From positions 1-64,000 of the forward strand of contig CANMKE010000004.1 in the NCBI GenBank assembly GCA_947498325.1: 64,000 nt of DNA. The letters are read 5' to 3'. A program made the translations under genes and the position numbers. Positions 24,066 through 33,255 of the stretch are shown piece by piece. The notes under the pieces are model-generated. The model was not told where the DNA came from. It did not search any database and saw only the letters and a program-made list of their open reading frames with translations. The stretch comes from an uncultured Persicobacter sp. Lineage in GTDB: Bacteria > Bacteroidota > Bacteroidia > Cytophagales > Cyclobacteriaceae. Each line of letters opens with the position of its first letter. The stretch's first letter is position 1.

Positions 24066-25592
24066 TTAGTGTTTGAAATGACGAACACCTGTGAAGACCA
24101 TTGCCATGTCGTTTTCATCGCAATAAGCAACAGAGTCTTTATCGCGAACAGAACCACCTGGCTGAATAACCGTTTTGATTCCCTCTGCACGGGCAATCTC
24201 TACACAGTCGGCAAATGGGAAGAAGGCATCAGAGGCCAGCACCGCTTTCGACAAGTCAAATTTGAACGATTTTGCTTTTTCAATCGCCTGGCGCAATGCA
24301 TCCACGCGGGAAGTTTGGCCAACACCAGTTGCAAACAATTGCCCTTCAGCAGCCAACACAATCGCATTGGATTTGGTATGTTTACAAATTTTCGATGCGA
24401 AGATCAACGCTTTCTTTTCTTCTTCAGAAACCGCTTTTTTGGTCGCCAAAGTTAAATCTTCAATCGCATCTGTTTTCAAATCTCTATCCTGAACGATTAC
24501 ACCATTCAGGCAGTTTTTAAACATTTTTGTAGTGGTTAACGGCTGCTTCTGCACCAAAAGAATACGGTTTTTCTTTGATTTCAAAAGTTCCAAAGCCTCC
24601 TCAGAGTAAGAAGGGGCAATCAATACCTCGCAGAAAAGTTTGTTGATTTCTTCTGCGGCAGCCAAATCTACACTTCCATTGGTACAAAGCACGCCACCAA
24701 AAGCAGAGATTGTATCTGCAGCGAAGGCTTTCAAATAAGCATCTTTAACGGTTTCAGCAATGGCACAACCACAAGCATTGGTATGTTTCAGAATCGCAAA
24801 AGCGGTTTCACCCTTAAATTCTTCTACCAACGATACCGCCGCATCGATATCCACCAAGTTGTTGTAAGAAATCTCCTTGCCATGCAATTGGTCGAACATT
24901 GCATTGAATGCACCGAAAAACTCCCCTTTTTGATGAGGGTTTTCACCATAACGAAGCGTACGGCTTTCGTTTTCGCTTACGCGGAAAGCTGGTAAAGTTT
25001 CGTCCTGGTTGAAATAGTTGAAAATGGCACTGTCATAATGAGAAGATACCGCAAATGCCTGAGCTGCAAAACGACGACGGTCAGCCATTGTTGTACCGCC
25101 CTCGTGGTCTGTCAATACCTGCTCCAATTCACCATATTGCGCTCTTGAAGCCACAATTGTAACATCCTTGAAATTCTTTGCCGCCGCACGGATCAAAGAA
25201 ATACCACCGATGTCAATTTTCTCGATAATTGCCTCTGCCGCAGCACCTGAAGCTACTGTTTCTTCAAAAGGATACAAATCCACGATGACTAAGTCGATCT
25301 CAGGGATCTCGAATTCCGCAATTTGCGACTGGTCGGTATCGTTATCACGACGGTTCAGGATACCTCCAAAAATTTTCGGGTGAAGTGTTTTCACACGACC
25401 ACCCAAAATCGACGGGTAACTTGTCAAGTCTTCCACAGGAATCACTTCAGCGCCTTGCTCTTCAATGAACTTTTGCGTGCCTCCGGTAGAGTAGATCGTA
25501 ACGCCTTGGTCTTTCAACAATTTGATAATTGGTTCTAAATTATCTTTGTAGAAAACAGAGATCAGTGCCGATTTGATTTTTTTTACTGACAT
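24066..25592 (-). CDS. purH: Bifunctional AICAR transformylase / IMP cyclohydrolase
   Basis: The 508-residue enzyme does the last two steps of IMP synthesis. The N-terminal cyclohydrolase domain has STGGTQKFI near 34-42 and GGRVKTLHPKIFGGIL near 65-80. The C-terminal transformylase has RYGENPHQ, the K-H pair in AILKHTNACG and the C-terminal QPGGSVRDKDS. The length is normal. purN lies just upstream on the same strand with a terminator between them. Confidence 0.97.
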   Translation of the reverse strand: MSVKKIKSALISVFYKDNLEPIIKLLKDQGVTIYSTGGTQKFIEEQGAEVIPVEDLTSYPSILGGRVKTLHPKIFGGILNRRDNDTDQSQIAEFEIPEIDLVIVDLYPFEETVASGAAAEAIIEKIDIGGISLIRAAAKNFKDVTIVASRAQYGELEQVLTDHEGGTTMADRRRFAAQAFAVSSHYDSAIFNYFNQDETLPAFRVSENESRTLRYGENPHQKGEFFGAFNAMFDQLHGKEISYNNLVDIDAAVSLVEEFKGETAFAILKHTNACGCAIAETVKDAYLKAFAADTISAFGGVLCTNGSVDLAAAEEINKLFCEVLIAPSYSEEALELLKSKKNRILLVQKQPLTTTKMFKNCLNGVIVQDRDLKTDAIEDLTLATKKAVSEEEKKALIFASKICKHTKSNAIVLAAEGQLFATGVGQTSRVDALRQAIEKAKSFKFDLSKAVLASDAFFPFADCVEIARAEGIKTVIQPGGSVRDKDSVAYCDENDMAMVFTGVRHFKH

Positions 25593-25682
25593 GGAGTTGT
25601 AGTTTACTTATTAAAGAAATCTGGTAATAGAATGATTTTATTGCCTTATTTATGGGCTACACGAAAGTATAGCAACAAAAAA

Positions 25683-25706
25683 AGCCCTCAGAGAAAAGGG
25701 CCCAAT
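25683..25706 (-). terminator. Terminator between purN and purH
   Basis: GCCCT pairs with AGGGC around an 8-nt loop, with seven T on the minus strand. It would make purN and purH largely separate units or leave purH partly on read-through. Confidence 0.75.
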
Positions 25707-25710
25707 AATT

Positions 25711-26280
25711 TTATATTTCTTCCACCACCTGCTGAATCACTGCAGGAAAGTGTGCATATTCTAACGCGTGGATTTTTTCAGCCACCTGCTCAGGGCTATC
25801 CGTAGACTCAACCGCTACAGTAGCCTGGAAAACCGTCGCACCTTCATCGTAGCGTTCGTTCACATAATGAATCGTGATACCGGTTTCCTTTTCCTGCGCT
25901 TCCACAACGGCCTGGTGCACGTTCATGCCGTACATCCCTTTACCGCCAAATTTAGGCAATAGCGCAGGGTGAATATTCAGTATTCTGTTCGGGTAAGCCT
26001 CCACCAGATAAGGCGGAACGAGCCATAAAAAACCCGCTAACACAATAAAGTCGATTTCATTTTCCTGAAGAACGGCCATCATTTTTGAGGCATCCCTGAA
26101 AGTCGGGCGATCGAAAACATAGGAAGGAATCCCCAAGTTTTCTGCGCGCGTCAAGCAGTAAGCTGAAGGATTATTACATAATATCAGGCTTACTGTTATG
26201 CTTGGGTGATCTTGGAAATGCTCCGCGATCTTTTGTGCATTACTTCCGCTTCCGGAAGCAAAAATTGCGATCTTTTTCAT
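25711..26280 (-). CDS. purN: Phosphoribosylglycinamide formyltransferase
   Basis: The 189-residue enzyme transfers formyl from 10-formyl-THF to GAR in purine synthesis. The phosphate-binding motif ASGSGSNAQKI is at 8-18. The catalytic Asn/His in ILNIHPALLPKF and the Asp in VNERYDEGATVFQ are present. The usual HG(R)GMYG motif reads GGKGMYG. The length is normal. Confidence 0.96.
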   Translation of the reverse strand: MKKIAIFASGSGSNAQKIAEHFQDHPSITVSLILCNNPSAYCLTRAENLGIPSYVFDRPTFRDASKMMAVLQENEIDFIVLAGFLWLVPPYLVEAYPNRILNIHPALLPKFGGKGMYGMNVHQAVVEAQEKETGITIHYVNERYDEGATVFQATVAVESTDSPEQVAEKIHALEYAHFPAVIQQVVEEI

Positions 26281-26468
26281 GGATTGCAGGTTATGAACCG
26301 TGTTGAATAAAAAATTCCAAATTTAACAAAACATGCTTTTTTACGGCTTAAACGGCTATTTTGAACCCTTGATCACCGACAACACACTTGCTTTTGACTA
26401 TTTGAAGCGCAAAAATAACCCTTTTTTCCATACAAATGCAAAATAAAGAACAAAGTATATTGCATTAA

Positions 26469-28940
26469 TTAGAACGGGTAACCAATTCCGATATTGAGCA
26501 GCACCTGATTGTTGCCACTGTTCAAAAATTTGAAGTCGCTCCATCGTAAATCAGGCAAAACGAAATAGTGGCCATCAGGGCGGGCAGGGTCAAATGCCCG
26601 GACACCGACATCAAAACGGATCAGCATAAAATCAAAGTCAAGGCGAAGGCCGGCCCCTACCGTTACCCCCAATTGTTGCAGGAATGAATTGAACTGAAAT
26701 TTACCCGCCACATTTCGGTTGTTCTCATCGGGCAGGGTTGTTCCTTCGGAAGGTGTTACCGCACTGCTGCCGCCCTGGTTGAAGCCCAGCGTCCATACGT
26801 TACCGGCATCAACAAACAATGCGCTTTCAAAAAAGCCGAACAGCTTCTGACGATACTCAAAGTTGGTTTCCAGTATCATCTCGCCCGGTTGGTCGTAATT
26901 GGTTCCGGGAACGGGCACAAAATAACCCGGCCCAAGCCTGCGCGGCACCCACCCACGGTTAGAGCTGCTACCACCGGCAAAGAAATACCGCTCGGAAGGT
27001 AATTGCTTGTTGTCTCCGTAGGCCACGGCCATCCCAAACTTCAGCCGATAGGCAAACCTCGCCGTCTTCTGACGGTTGAGGGTAACGTATTTTCTGAAAT
27101 CAAAGGAGTATTTAAAATAGCGGTAAGACTCCAGATTGTTTTGGTCATACAACGGCTTGAGGACGTTTCCAAAAAGCAGTCCGCCACTTTCCAGAAACAC
27201 CTGTAAATATGCCCCCCGATCGGGATTGTTGACATCACGGTTAAAATTGAAAATCGCGGAGAAATTGGTGGTTGTTACCACAGAAGGCAGGTAAGAATTG
27301 ATCAGGTTGTTCCCCTGCTTGGCCAGCTCTTCGAGGTCTTCCCGGAACTTATCACTCAGGGAGGAGTTGATAAATGCCACCTCAAAAGGGGTAAATTTAA
27401 ACTGATTCCCCTTACGGCCTTTCCATACATAATCGAAGGAGGTGTTAATATTACTCTTGAAATAATCCGGACGATCCACCGTACCATAACCGAGGGTCAG
27501 CTTGGTTCTGGGGTTTAAATAACCGAAGCGCAACCTTTGCGACTCTTTCATGGGAAAGAGGAACTGCGGGAAAGTCAACGATAAGTTGGCGCGCCACTGC
27601 TGGCTGATATCAATTTTCGACAAGCCTTCATTATTGATCGTCTGCACCCCTTCCATGGAATACCCTCCGTTAAGCTCCAAAACCTCGAGCCCCCCGAAGG
27701 TATTTCTGTTTTTCACCCCAAGGTTGAATACTGGCCCTGGAATTCCCTGCGTTACGTTCATACCGGCCTCATAACTGGTTTGGTAGAGGTCAAGGGGATT
27801 GGTGAAAATGTGCGCCACCATCTTTCCGCCAAGGGTATCATAATTAACATTGACAAAACGGAACATGTCCATATTGGCAAGTTGCTGCTGTGTTTGCAGG
27901 GTTTTATCTTTACTGTAAGGGTCGCCTGGGCGAATAAATACCCTTCGGGAGAGTACCTTATCAGACATTCGATGATCTTCAGAGCTAAAAACTATGCCGG
28001 AAACCGATCGCTGAATGCGGGCTTTTTCCAGTCCCTGCACCGAAGCATCGGTTGTAAAGGTCACCGAATCGAGGGTATAGACTTTATGTGCCCCGCCATC
28101 GTCAGGGTTACTGATTTGTGTTTCCACAGAGTAAAAGCCAGGCTTTGTGAGGGTGTCCACCTGAAAGCTGACATATTCCTTACTGAATTCAAAATAGCCA
28201 TGATTTTTCAGCAAATCATCAATTCGGGTACGTTCATCGCTCAATTTCGACTGTGCGTAGATGGTGCCTTTCTTCAGCTTGGACTCCGCCCGATGTTCTT
28301 TAAGCAATGCTGTGATATTGGCATCAGTGGTAACGAGCTTTACCGTATCCAACCGGTGTGGAGTGCCTTCAGACACGTTGTAGGTAACACTGGCCAACCG
28401 TTCACGGTACTTGACATTGTAATTCACCTGAGCAGAAAAATAACCCCGCGCATGGTAAAGTGCCTCAATCGCTTCTGCTGAAGCCTCCACTTTACTGCTG
28501 TCGAAAACCGCCAATGGTTCACCATTCCTCATCCAGAAGTTCCCCTCTCGAATCTTCACGTCCTGTTTTTCTACCTTAGCACGCTTTTTATCCAGGGTTT
28601 TGTTGTACTTCCTGCTGTTGGGTTTAAGCTTGGCGAGCTTGGTATCATACTTTGCAATGATGCGCTGCTTTTGTGCTTCATAGGCGGCAGAATCATAGCT
28701 ATGCACTCCCCGTTCGTACATTGTAACGTAATAATTGAACGGCAAAAACAAGGTTTTGCTGTTTGGCTTTGCTTTTGCCCAACGTAAAAGATCGTCTTCT
28801 TTAAAAGAATCATTACCTTTGACCTGATGCCTGTTGAGCACATATTGCCCCTCTGCCAAATAACGAGAGGCGCCACAGGCCGAGAAAACGAGCACCATCA
28901 AGGTGTAGAGTACAAGGGTTATATAAAACTGCTTTCGCAA
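26469..28940 (-). CDS. tamL: TamL, lipoprotein-type TamA homologue
   Basis: The 823-residue outer membrane Omp85 protein has POTRA-like repeats (about 25-330; KVEASAEAIEALYHARGYFSAQVNY) and a C-terminal barrel with FAGGSSSNRGW near the lid-lock motif. The N-terminus is a lipoprotein signal with LVFSAC and Cys22, which is the mark of Bacteroidota TamL. The start is TTG at 28940: no in-frame ATG exists before residue 15, and that one would leave too short a signal. Its usual partner tamB is not in this window. It diverges from the methyltransferase gene by a few bases. Confidence 0.88.
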   Translation of the reverse strand: MRKQFYITLVLYTLMVLVFSACGASRYLAEGQYVLNRHQVKGNDSFKEDDLLRWAKAKPNSKTLFLPFNYYVTMYERGVHSYDSAAYEAQKQRIIAKYDTKLAKLKPNSRKYNKTLDKKRAKVEKQDVKIREGNFWMRNGEPLAVFDSSKVEASAEAIEALYHARGYFSAQVNYNVKYRERLASVTYNVSEGTPHRLDTVKLVTTDANITALLKEHRAESKLKKGTIYAQSKLSDERTRIDDLLKNHGYFEFSKEYVSFQVDTLTKPGFYSVETQISNPDDGGAHKVYTLDSVTFTTDASVQGLEKARIQRSVSGIVFSSEDHRMSDKVLSRRVFIRPGDPYSKDKTLQTQQQLANMDMFRFVNVNYDTLGGKMVAHIFTNPLDLYQTSYEAGMNVTQGIPGPVFNLGVKNRNTFGGLEVLELNGGYSMEGVQTINNEGLSKIDISQQWRANLSLTFPQFLFPMKESQRLRFGYLNPRTKLTLGYGTVDRPDYFKSNINTSFDYVWKGRKGNQFKFTPFEVAFINSSLSDKFREDLEELAKQGNNLINSYLPSVVTTTNFSAIFNFNRDVNNPDRGAYLQVFLESGGLLFGNVLKPLYDQNNLESYRYFKYSFDFRKYVTLNRQKTARFAYRLKFGMAVAYGDNKQLPSERYFFAGGSSSNRGWVPRRLGPGYFVPVPGTNYDQPGEMILETNFEYRQKLFGFFESALFVDAGNVWTLGFNQGGSSAVTPSEGTTLPDENNRNVAGKFQFNSFLQQLGVTVGAGLRLDFDFMLIRFDVGVRAFDPARPDGHYFVLPDLRWSDFKFLNSGNNQVLLNIGIGYPF

Positions 28941-28946
28941 TTGACA

Positions 28947-29711
28947 ATGAGTTATATGATGTATAAGGAACTATCCAAAAGGATCTCAAAATTGATCAAA
29001 TCCCTGCAAATAAAAAAGTACAGGAAACAAGAACATTCATTTTTTGTCGAAGGTGCGAAAAATACAGAAGAAATTCTATCAACAGGCTATAAAGTAACGG
29101 TTTTGGTGGGTACTGCCGATTACCTTGACAGTATTTCGGAACTGATCGCCAAGCACCCGGAAATGGAAGTTTTTGTGGCTGATGAAAAACAGCTCGGGGC
29201 CTTGGGTACATTTGCTACCAACAATGCTGCTATTGCGGTGGCGGAACAGAAAGATTTTGAACAGCCTTCACTCGATGAGCAGGAATTTGCCCTCGTGCTC
29301 GATGATGTCCGTGACCCGGGCAACCTCGGGACCATCATCCGTATTGCGGACTGGTATGGCATCAAAAAAATTATTGCCTCTCCCAATACTGCTGACTTCC
29401 ACAACCCAAAAGTACTGAATGCCTCCATGGGTTCTTTCAGCAGGGTGAGTATACATTACACCGCCCTGCCGGAGTTTCTTGCCGCGCAGCAAGCCCCCAT
29501 TTATGGCGCACTGCTTGAGGGAGACAACATCTACAATGAGCGCTTTGATCAGGGCGGATTTGTGATCATGGGTAACGAGTCTATCGGAATATCAGATGCC
29601 GTGAAACCATTCATCACACATCAAATTCATATCCCCAGAATTGGTGGGGCAGAATCACTGAATGTCGCTATTGCCACGGCGGTGATCTGCGACAACATCC
29701 GAAGACCCTAA
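28947..29711 (+). CDS. TrmH/SpoU-family RNA 2'-O-methyltransferase
   Basis: The 254-residue protein has an N-terminal substrate-binding domain with FFVEGAKNTEEIL and a SPOUT knot with NLGTIIRIADWYGI, IMGNESIGIS and IPRIGGAESLNVAIA, the three SpoU motifs. It methylates rRNA or tRNA ribose. The start is ATG 28947; 28956 or 28959 are equally possible. Its first codon lies 6 bp from the tamL start. Its last 57 bp overlap the end of the convergent transporter gene. Confidence 0.9.
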   Translation: MSYMMYKELSKRISKLIKSLQIKKYRKQEHSFFVEGAKNTEEILSTGYKVTVLVGTADYLDSISELIAKHPEMEVFVADEKQLGALGTFATNNAAIAVAEQKDFEQPSLDEQEFALVLDDVRDPGNLGTIIRIADWYGIKKIIASPNTADFHNPKVLNASMGSFSRVSIHYTALPEFLAAQQAPIYGALLEGDNIYNERFDQGGFVIMGNESIGISDAVKPFITHQIHIPRIGGAESLNVAIATAVICDNIRRP

Positions 29712-30515
29712 AGATTCTTGCTCGCCAAAAAACAAAGAGGTTTTGCTTGCCTCATTGGCCAATTCATCTGCATATTCCTTGCCCAGGTATTGGTCGATGA
29801 GGTAGTGAGCAAAATACAAAACGGGCGTCAGGATAATGGCTACCGTGAATTTATAGATGTAATTGATAATCCCCACCGATAGCACAAGGCTGTACGACCA
29901 GTTGCCAAACACCCAAAAGGCAATCCAGAGCACCACAAAGGAATCTATCAGCTGAGAAACAAGGGTGGAGCCGGTGGCCCTGAGCCATATTTTGCCGGAG
30001 CCGGTTACTCGTCTTAGTTTCTGAAAAATATAAACGTCGAGAAATTGACCGATCAAAAAAGCCACCAGCGAACCGACAATAATCCCCAGCCCCTGCTGAA
30101 AGATGGTTTTGAATGCATAATTGATATCGAAAGCCTGCCCCTGCGCATCCTGCGCATTGACCTCAAGCCAAAAATCTGCGGCAGGCAGCTGCGTAACGCC
30201 ATAAATCACAAAAAACGAATAGGCGATCAACCCGGCGGTCAGGAAGCTGATTTTCCGCACCCCCGCTTTCCCAAAATATTCATTGATGATATCCGTAGTG
30301 ATAAAAACGATAGGCCAGAGAATTGCGCCGGCGGTCAGGTTAAAATCCAGCATCAGCTCTTCAAAAAGCGGAATCCTTGCCGGATCCACACCAAGCGCCT
30401 TTTCAGCGGAAAAAATCTTTACCCCTATCAGCTCCGCAAGAATGGCATTGGTGATAAAAATCCCGCATAAAAATATAAACAGGCTGGTTTTCTTTTTAGT
30501 AAGGTTGGTGGTCAT
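29655..30515 (-). CDS. Queuosine-precursor transporter (VUT/YhhQ family)
   Basis: The 286-residue inner membrane protein has six or more hydrophobic segments. The family motif region is ELMLDFNLTAGAILWPIVFITTDIINEYFG (about 49-79), with the T-D-x-x-N-E-x-x-G core. It takes up queuine precursors such as preQ0 or preQ1 for tRNA queuosine. The C-terminal acidic/His tail is encoded in the overlap with the convergent methyltransferase gene. No preQ1 riboswitch was seen upstream. Confidence 0.88.
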   Translation of the reverse strand: MTTNLTKKKTSLFIFLCGIFITNAILAELIGVKIFSAEKALGVDPARIPLFEELMLDFNLTAGAILWPIVFITTDIINEYFGKAGVRKISFLTAGLIAYSFFVIYGVTQLPAADFWLEVNAQDAQGQAFDINYAFKTIFQQGLGIIVGSLVAFLIGQFLDVYIFQKLRRVTGSGKIWLRATGSTLVSQLIDSFVVLWIAFWVFGNWSYSLVLSVGIINYIYKFTVAIILTPVLYFAHYLIDQYLGKEYADELANEASKTSLFFGEQESLGSSDVVADHRRGNSDIQ

Positions 30516-30763
30516 GGCAGGTAGTGGTTATCGGTATTTTAGGGTGATGAAGGTTGAATTTCGGCAATTTATTGTAATGGGCAGCAAAGTAAGGCTGAAA
30601 TTATGCCTAAAATTTGGCCCTTAAACCAATGGAATTTATAGGGTGAATTTTGAAATCCAATAATTCTCATACCATTGCAAGCGCATATCGCCGCTTATAC
30701 TTGCAGCAAGAACAGAAGTCGCCACTGCGTTTTGCTCAGCAATAACCAAAATCGGCGGTACAA

Positions 30764-31675
30764 TTACTTTCTAAGATAAACTTTCGTTCCTTCTACTCCC
30801 AGAATTGTCTGTTCAAATACTTCCCTGGCCTCTTCCAAAAGTGGCTCGAGCTCATTATATCGAATAGAAAAGTGGCCGATCATGAGCTGCTTCACATTGG
30901 CCATTTTTGCGATAGTCGCAGCCTGCTTGGTGGTGGAATGATGCGTTACTTTCGCTCGGGCTTCCATATCATGCATAAAAGTGGCTTCATGATACAACAA
31001 ATCGACACCTTTGATTTGCTCAATAAATGATTTTGTAAACAGCGTATCTGAGCAATAGGCATAGGAAAAAGACGGCTGAGGAGGCAAGGTGTATTCCTGA
31101 TTGCTCAGAATCCTGTTTTTATATACCGTATCCCTGCCGCTTTTCAGGTCACCAATATTTTCCAGGCTCAAATCGTAAGGCATCTTGGCTTTATTGATTC
31201 TCCGCTGATGGGGCTGTTCCTTGATCAGAAACCCAGTGCAGTGAATCTGATGCGCTAAAGGAATAGAGGTTACCGAAAATTTGCTCGTCTCAAGGATGGT
31301 TTCTGCCACCTCGCCATTGGTCACATGAAACACCAGGCGATAATTCAGAAATGTCATGGAGGCCTTCAGCTGTACGGTAATCACCTCGGCCAGCTCCGGA
31401 GGCCCGTAAAGGTGCAGCTCCCCTTTCTTCTTGAACAGATGCATGGTGGAAAGCAGGCCTATCAGGCCAAAATAATGATCCCCATGCATGTGAGAGATAA
31501 AAATATGGGAGATCTTGGCCAGTTTTGCCCGGTACTTGATCAGTTGCAACTGCGCACCTTCTCCACAATCAATCAAAAGGTGATGATTATCGATGGTGAT
31601 AAGCTGGGATGTGTTAAATTTATTCAGTGCTGGCGCCGCAGCATTGGACCCAAGAACTAAAACTTTAAATGCCAA
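30764..31675 (-). CDS. rnz: Ribonuclease Z
   Basis: The 303-residue metallo-beta-lactamase-fold enzyme trims tRNA 3' ends. The zinc motif HMHGDH is at 62-67, a further Asp is in YCSDTLF, and the C-terminal His is in IGHFSIRY. The start is TTG at 31675, because an in-frame stop lies five codons upstream and no ATG precedes the conserved FKVLVLGS start. It lies 93 bp after the STAS gene, with a terminator between. Confidence 0.94.
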   Translation of the reverse strand: MAFKVLVLGSNAAAPALNKFNTSQLITIDNHHLLIDCGEGAQLQLIKYRAKLAKISHIFISHMHGDHYFGLIGLLSTMHLFKKKGELHLYGPPELAEVITVQLKASMTFLNYRLVFHVTNGEVAETILETSKFSVTSIPLAHQIHCTGFLIKEQPHQRRINKAKMPYDLSLENIGDLKSGRDTVYKNRILSNQEYTLPPQPSFSYAYCSDTLFTKSFIEQIKGVDLLYHEATFMHDMEARAKVTHHSTTKQAATIAKMANVKQLMIGHFSIRYNELEPLLEEAREVFEQTILGVEGTKVYLRK

Positions 31676-31697
31676 TGGTGTAAGGTATTAAAGAAAA

Positions 31698-31718
31698 AGG
31701 AAGCAATAAATTGCTTCC
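31698..31718 (-). terminator. Terminator after the STAS gene
   Basis: On the minus strand GGAAGCAA pairs with TTGCTTCC around a 4-nt loop, followed by a T-rich run. Confidence 0.7.
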
Positions 31719-31768
31719 TCTTCTGTATTATAAATATTTTCTTTTCTGACTTCAATTCAGCATTTCAA

Positions 31769-32134
31769 TCAATTGACGTCGCGTTCAATCTCATTGAAAA
31801 AAACAGCATCAATAGCATCCTGTGTAGAATCTTTGATTTCAAGGACAGAATCCAATTGCGAAATTTTGATCAATTTGCTGACGTGCTCATTAATATTGGC
31901 CAGAATAAACTTGCCTCCTTCGTCTTTAAACAAGCGATTACCTACTAATAAAGCACTCAATCCTGATGAGTCGATGTACTTGACATCGGCAAGGTCCAAA
32001 ATAATATTGGTTACCCCTTCAGCATGCAGGGTGATCACTTCGGTTTTTACGATTGGAGAAAGGGTCGAATCGATTTTCTCTTCATTTAAATGTAGAAGAG
32101 AATATTTTTCTTCTTTGTTAATGGAATATTTCAT
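31769..32134 (-). CDS. STAS-domain anti-sigma factor antagonist
   Basis: The 121-residue protein is a single STAS domain. The phospho-switch motif YIDSSGLSALL is at about 54-64 with Ser57/Ser58. It would bind an anti-sigma/serine kinase, but no such kinase or phosphatase gene lies near. It follows purC by 74 bp on the same strand and may be cotranscribed. Confidence 0.9.
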   Translation of the reverse strand: MKYSINKEEKYSLLHLNEEKIDSTLSPIVKTEVITLHAEGVTNIILDLADVKYIDSSGLSALLVGNRLFKDEGGKFILANINEHVSKLIKISQLDSVLEIKDSTQDAIDAVFFNEIERDVN

Positions 32135-32208
32135 AGCAGTCGCCTGTAAAAAAGGTTATCGGTCTTTAAATATAGGAAAATTAAAGTCCTTGAGAAAATA
32201 TTCAAATC

Positions 32209-33156
32209 TTATTTCAGTGTTTCAAGATGTGCTGAAATATTCTTTTCTATACGGGCAATTACATCATTCATGTCAGATTTTTGGAACTTTTCTCCTGTTA
32301 CCTGTTCAAAAAGCTCAATATATCTTTCAGAAATCCCCTGAATAACCTCTTCCGTCATGGCAGGAACCTGCTGTCCCTCTTTCCCTTGAAAGCCATTTTC
32401 TATCAACCATTGGCGCACAAACTCCTTGGAAAGCTGTTTTTGTTTCTCGCCCTTGTCCTGACGTTCCTGATAACCTTCAGCATAAAAATAGCGAGAAGAA
32501 TCCGGTGTATGAACTTCATCAATTAAGTAGATTTTTTCACCTTGTTTACCAAATTCGTATTTGGTATCGACAAGGATCAAGCCTCTTTCTTTAGCCATTT
32601 CAGTGCCTCTCTCAAACAGCGCCAAGGCATATTGCTCGAGTTGCACATATTCCTCTTCCGCGACAATACCCTGCTTCAGAATTTCTTCACGGGAAATATC
32701 TTCATCGTGGCCCTCATAAGCCTTCGTTGTCGGTGTGATAATGGGGTGCGGTAGGCGATCATTCTCTTTAAGCCCTTCAGGTAATGCAACACCACAAAGG
32801 ATGCGTTTTCCGTCGCGGTACTCGCGCCAGGCATGTCCGGCAAGGTAACCACGAACGACCATTTCCACAGGGTAGGTTTTACAGCCCACACCAAAGGAAA
32901 CACTTGGGTCCGGAACGGCTTCAAGCCAGTTAGGGACGATGTCTTGGGTTGCTTCCAAAAACTTCGACGCAATTTGGTTGAGCACCTGTCCTTTATAAGG
33001 AATTGCCTCCGGTAAGATCACATCGAAAGCTGAAATTCGGTCTGATGCTACAATTGCAAGCTTTTTCCCGAAGTAATACACATCACGCACTTTTCCTCTG
33101 TAAAAGTCCGTCTGTCCTTCAAAATTGAAGTTTGTTTCTTTAATTGCTACTGCCAT
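32209..33156 (-). CDS. purC: SAICAR synthetase
   Basis: The 315-residue ATP-dependent enzyme joins CAIR and aspartate in purine synthesis. The N-terminal [12 protein letters not shown] near 19-30, [18 protein letters not shown] near 39-56, the [18 protein letters not shown] block and [11 protein letters not shown] are all present. The length of about 310 is that of the longer yeast/Bacteroidota type. A TATTTTTG element ends 4 bp before the ATG. The downstream STAS gene may be in the same unit. Confidence 0.96.
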   Translation of the reverse strand: MAVAIKETNFNFEGQTDFYRGKVRDVYYFGKKLAIVASDRISAFDVILPEAIPYKGQVLNQIASKFLEATQDIVPNWLEAVPDPSVSFGVGCKTYPVEMVVRGYLAGHAWREYRDGKRILCGVALPEGLKENDRLPHPIITPTTKAYEGHDEDISREEILKQGIVAEEEYVQLEQYALALFERGTEMAKERGLILVDTKYEFGKQGEKIYLIDEVHTPDSSRYFYAEGYQERQDKGEKQKQLSKEFVRQWLIENGFQGKEGQQVPAMTEEVIQGISERYIELFEQVTGEKFQKSDMNDVIARIEKNISAHLETLK

Positions 33157-33160
33157 GATA

Positions 33161-33168
33161 CAAAAATA
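33161..33168 (-). promoter_or_regulatory. -7 element abutting the purC start
   Basis: TATTTTTG on the minus strand, then TATC, then ATG. It would give a leaderless or near-leaderless mRNA. No clear -33 element is seen. Confidence 0.45.
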
Positions 33169-33255
33169 AACATCCCATCGGCATTGCCCACGTAATGAAG
33201 TATAAATTTTAAAATTTGCTACAATTCGTAATCATCGAGGTGTTTTTCCACCCTA

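Noticed and set aside
27780-28481. 233-residue plus-strand ORF opposite tamL
   Set aside because: Shadow frame of tamL; no start context or domain.
30516-30763. preQ1 riboswitch upstream of the queuosine-precursor transporter
   Set aside because: I looked for the short preQ1-I pseudoknot and did not find a matching stem and A-rich tail.
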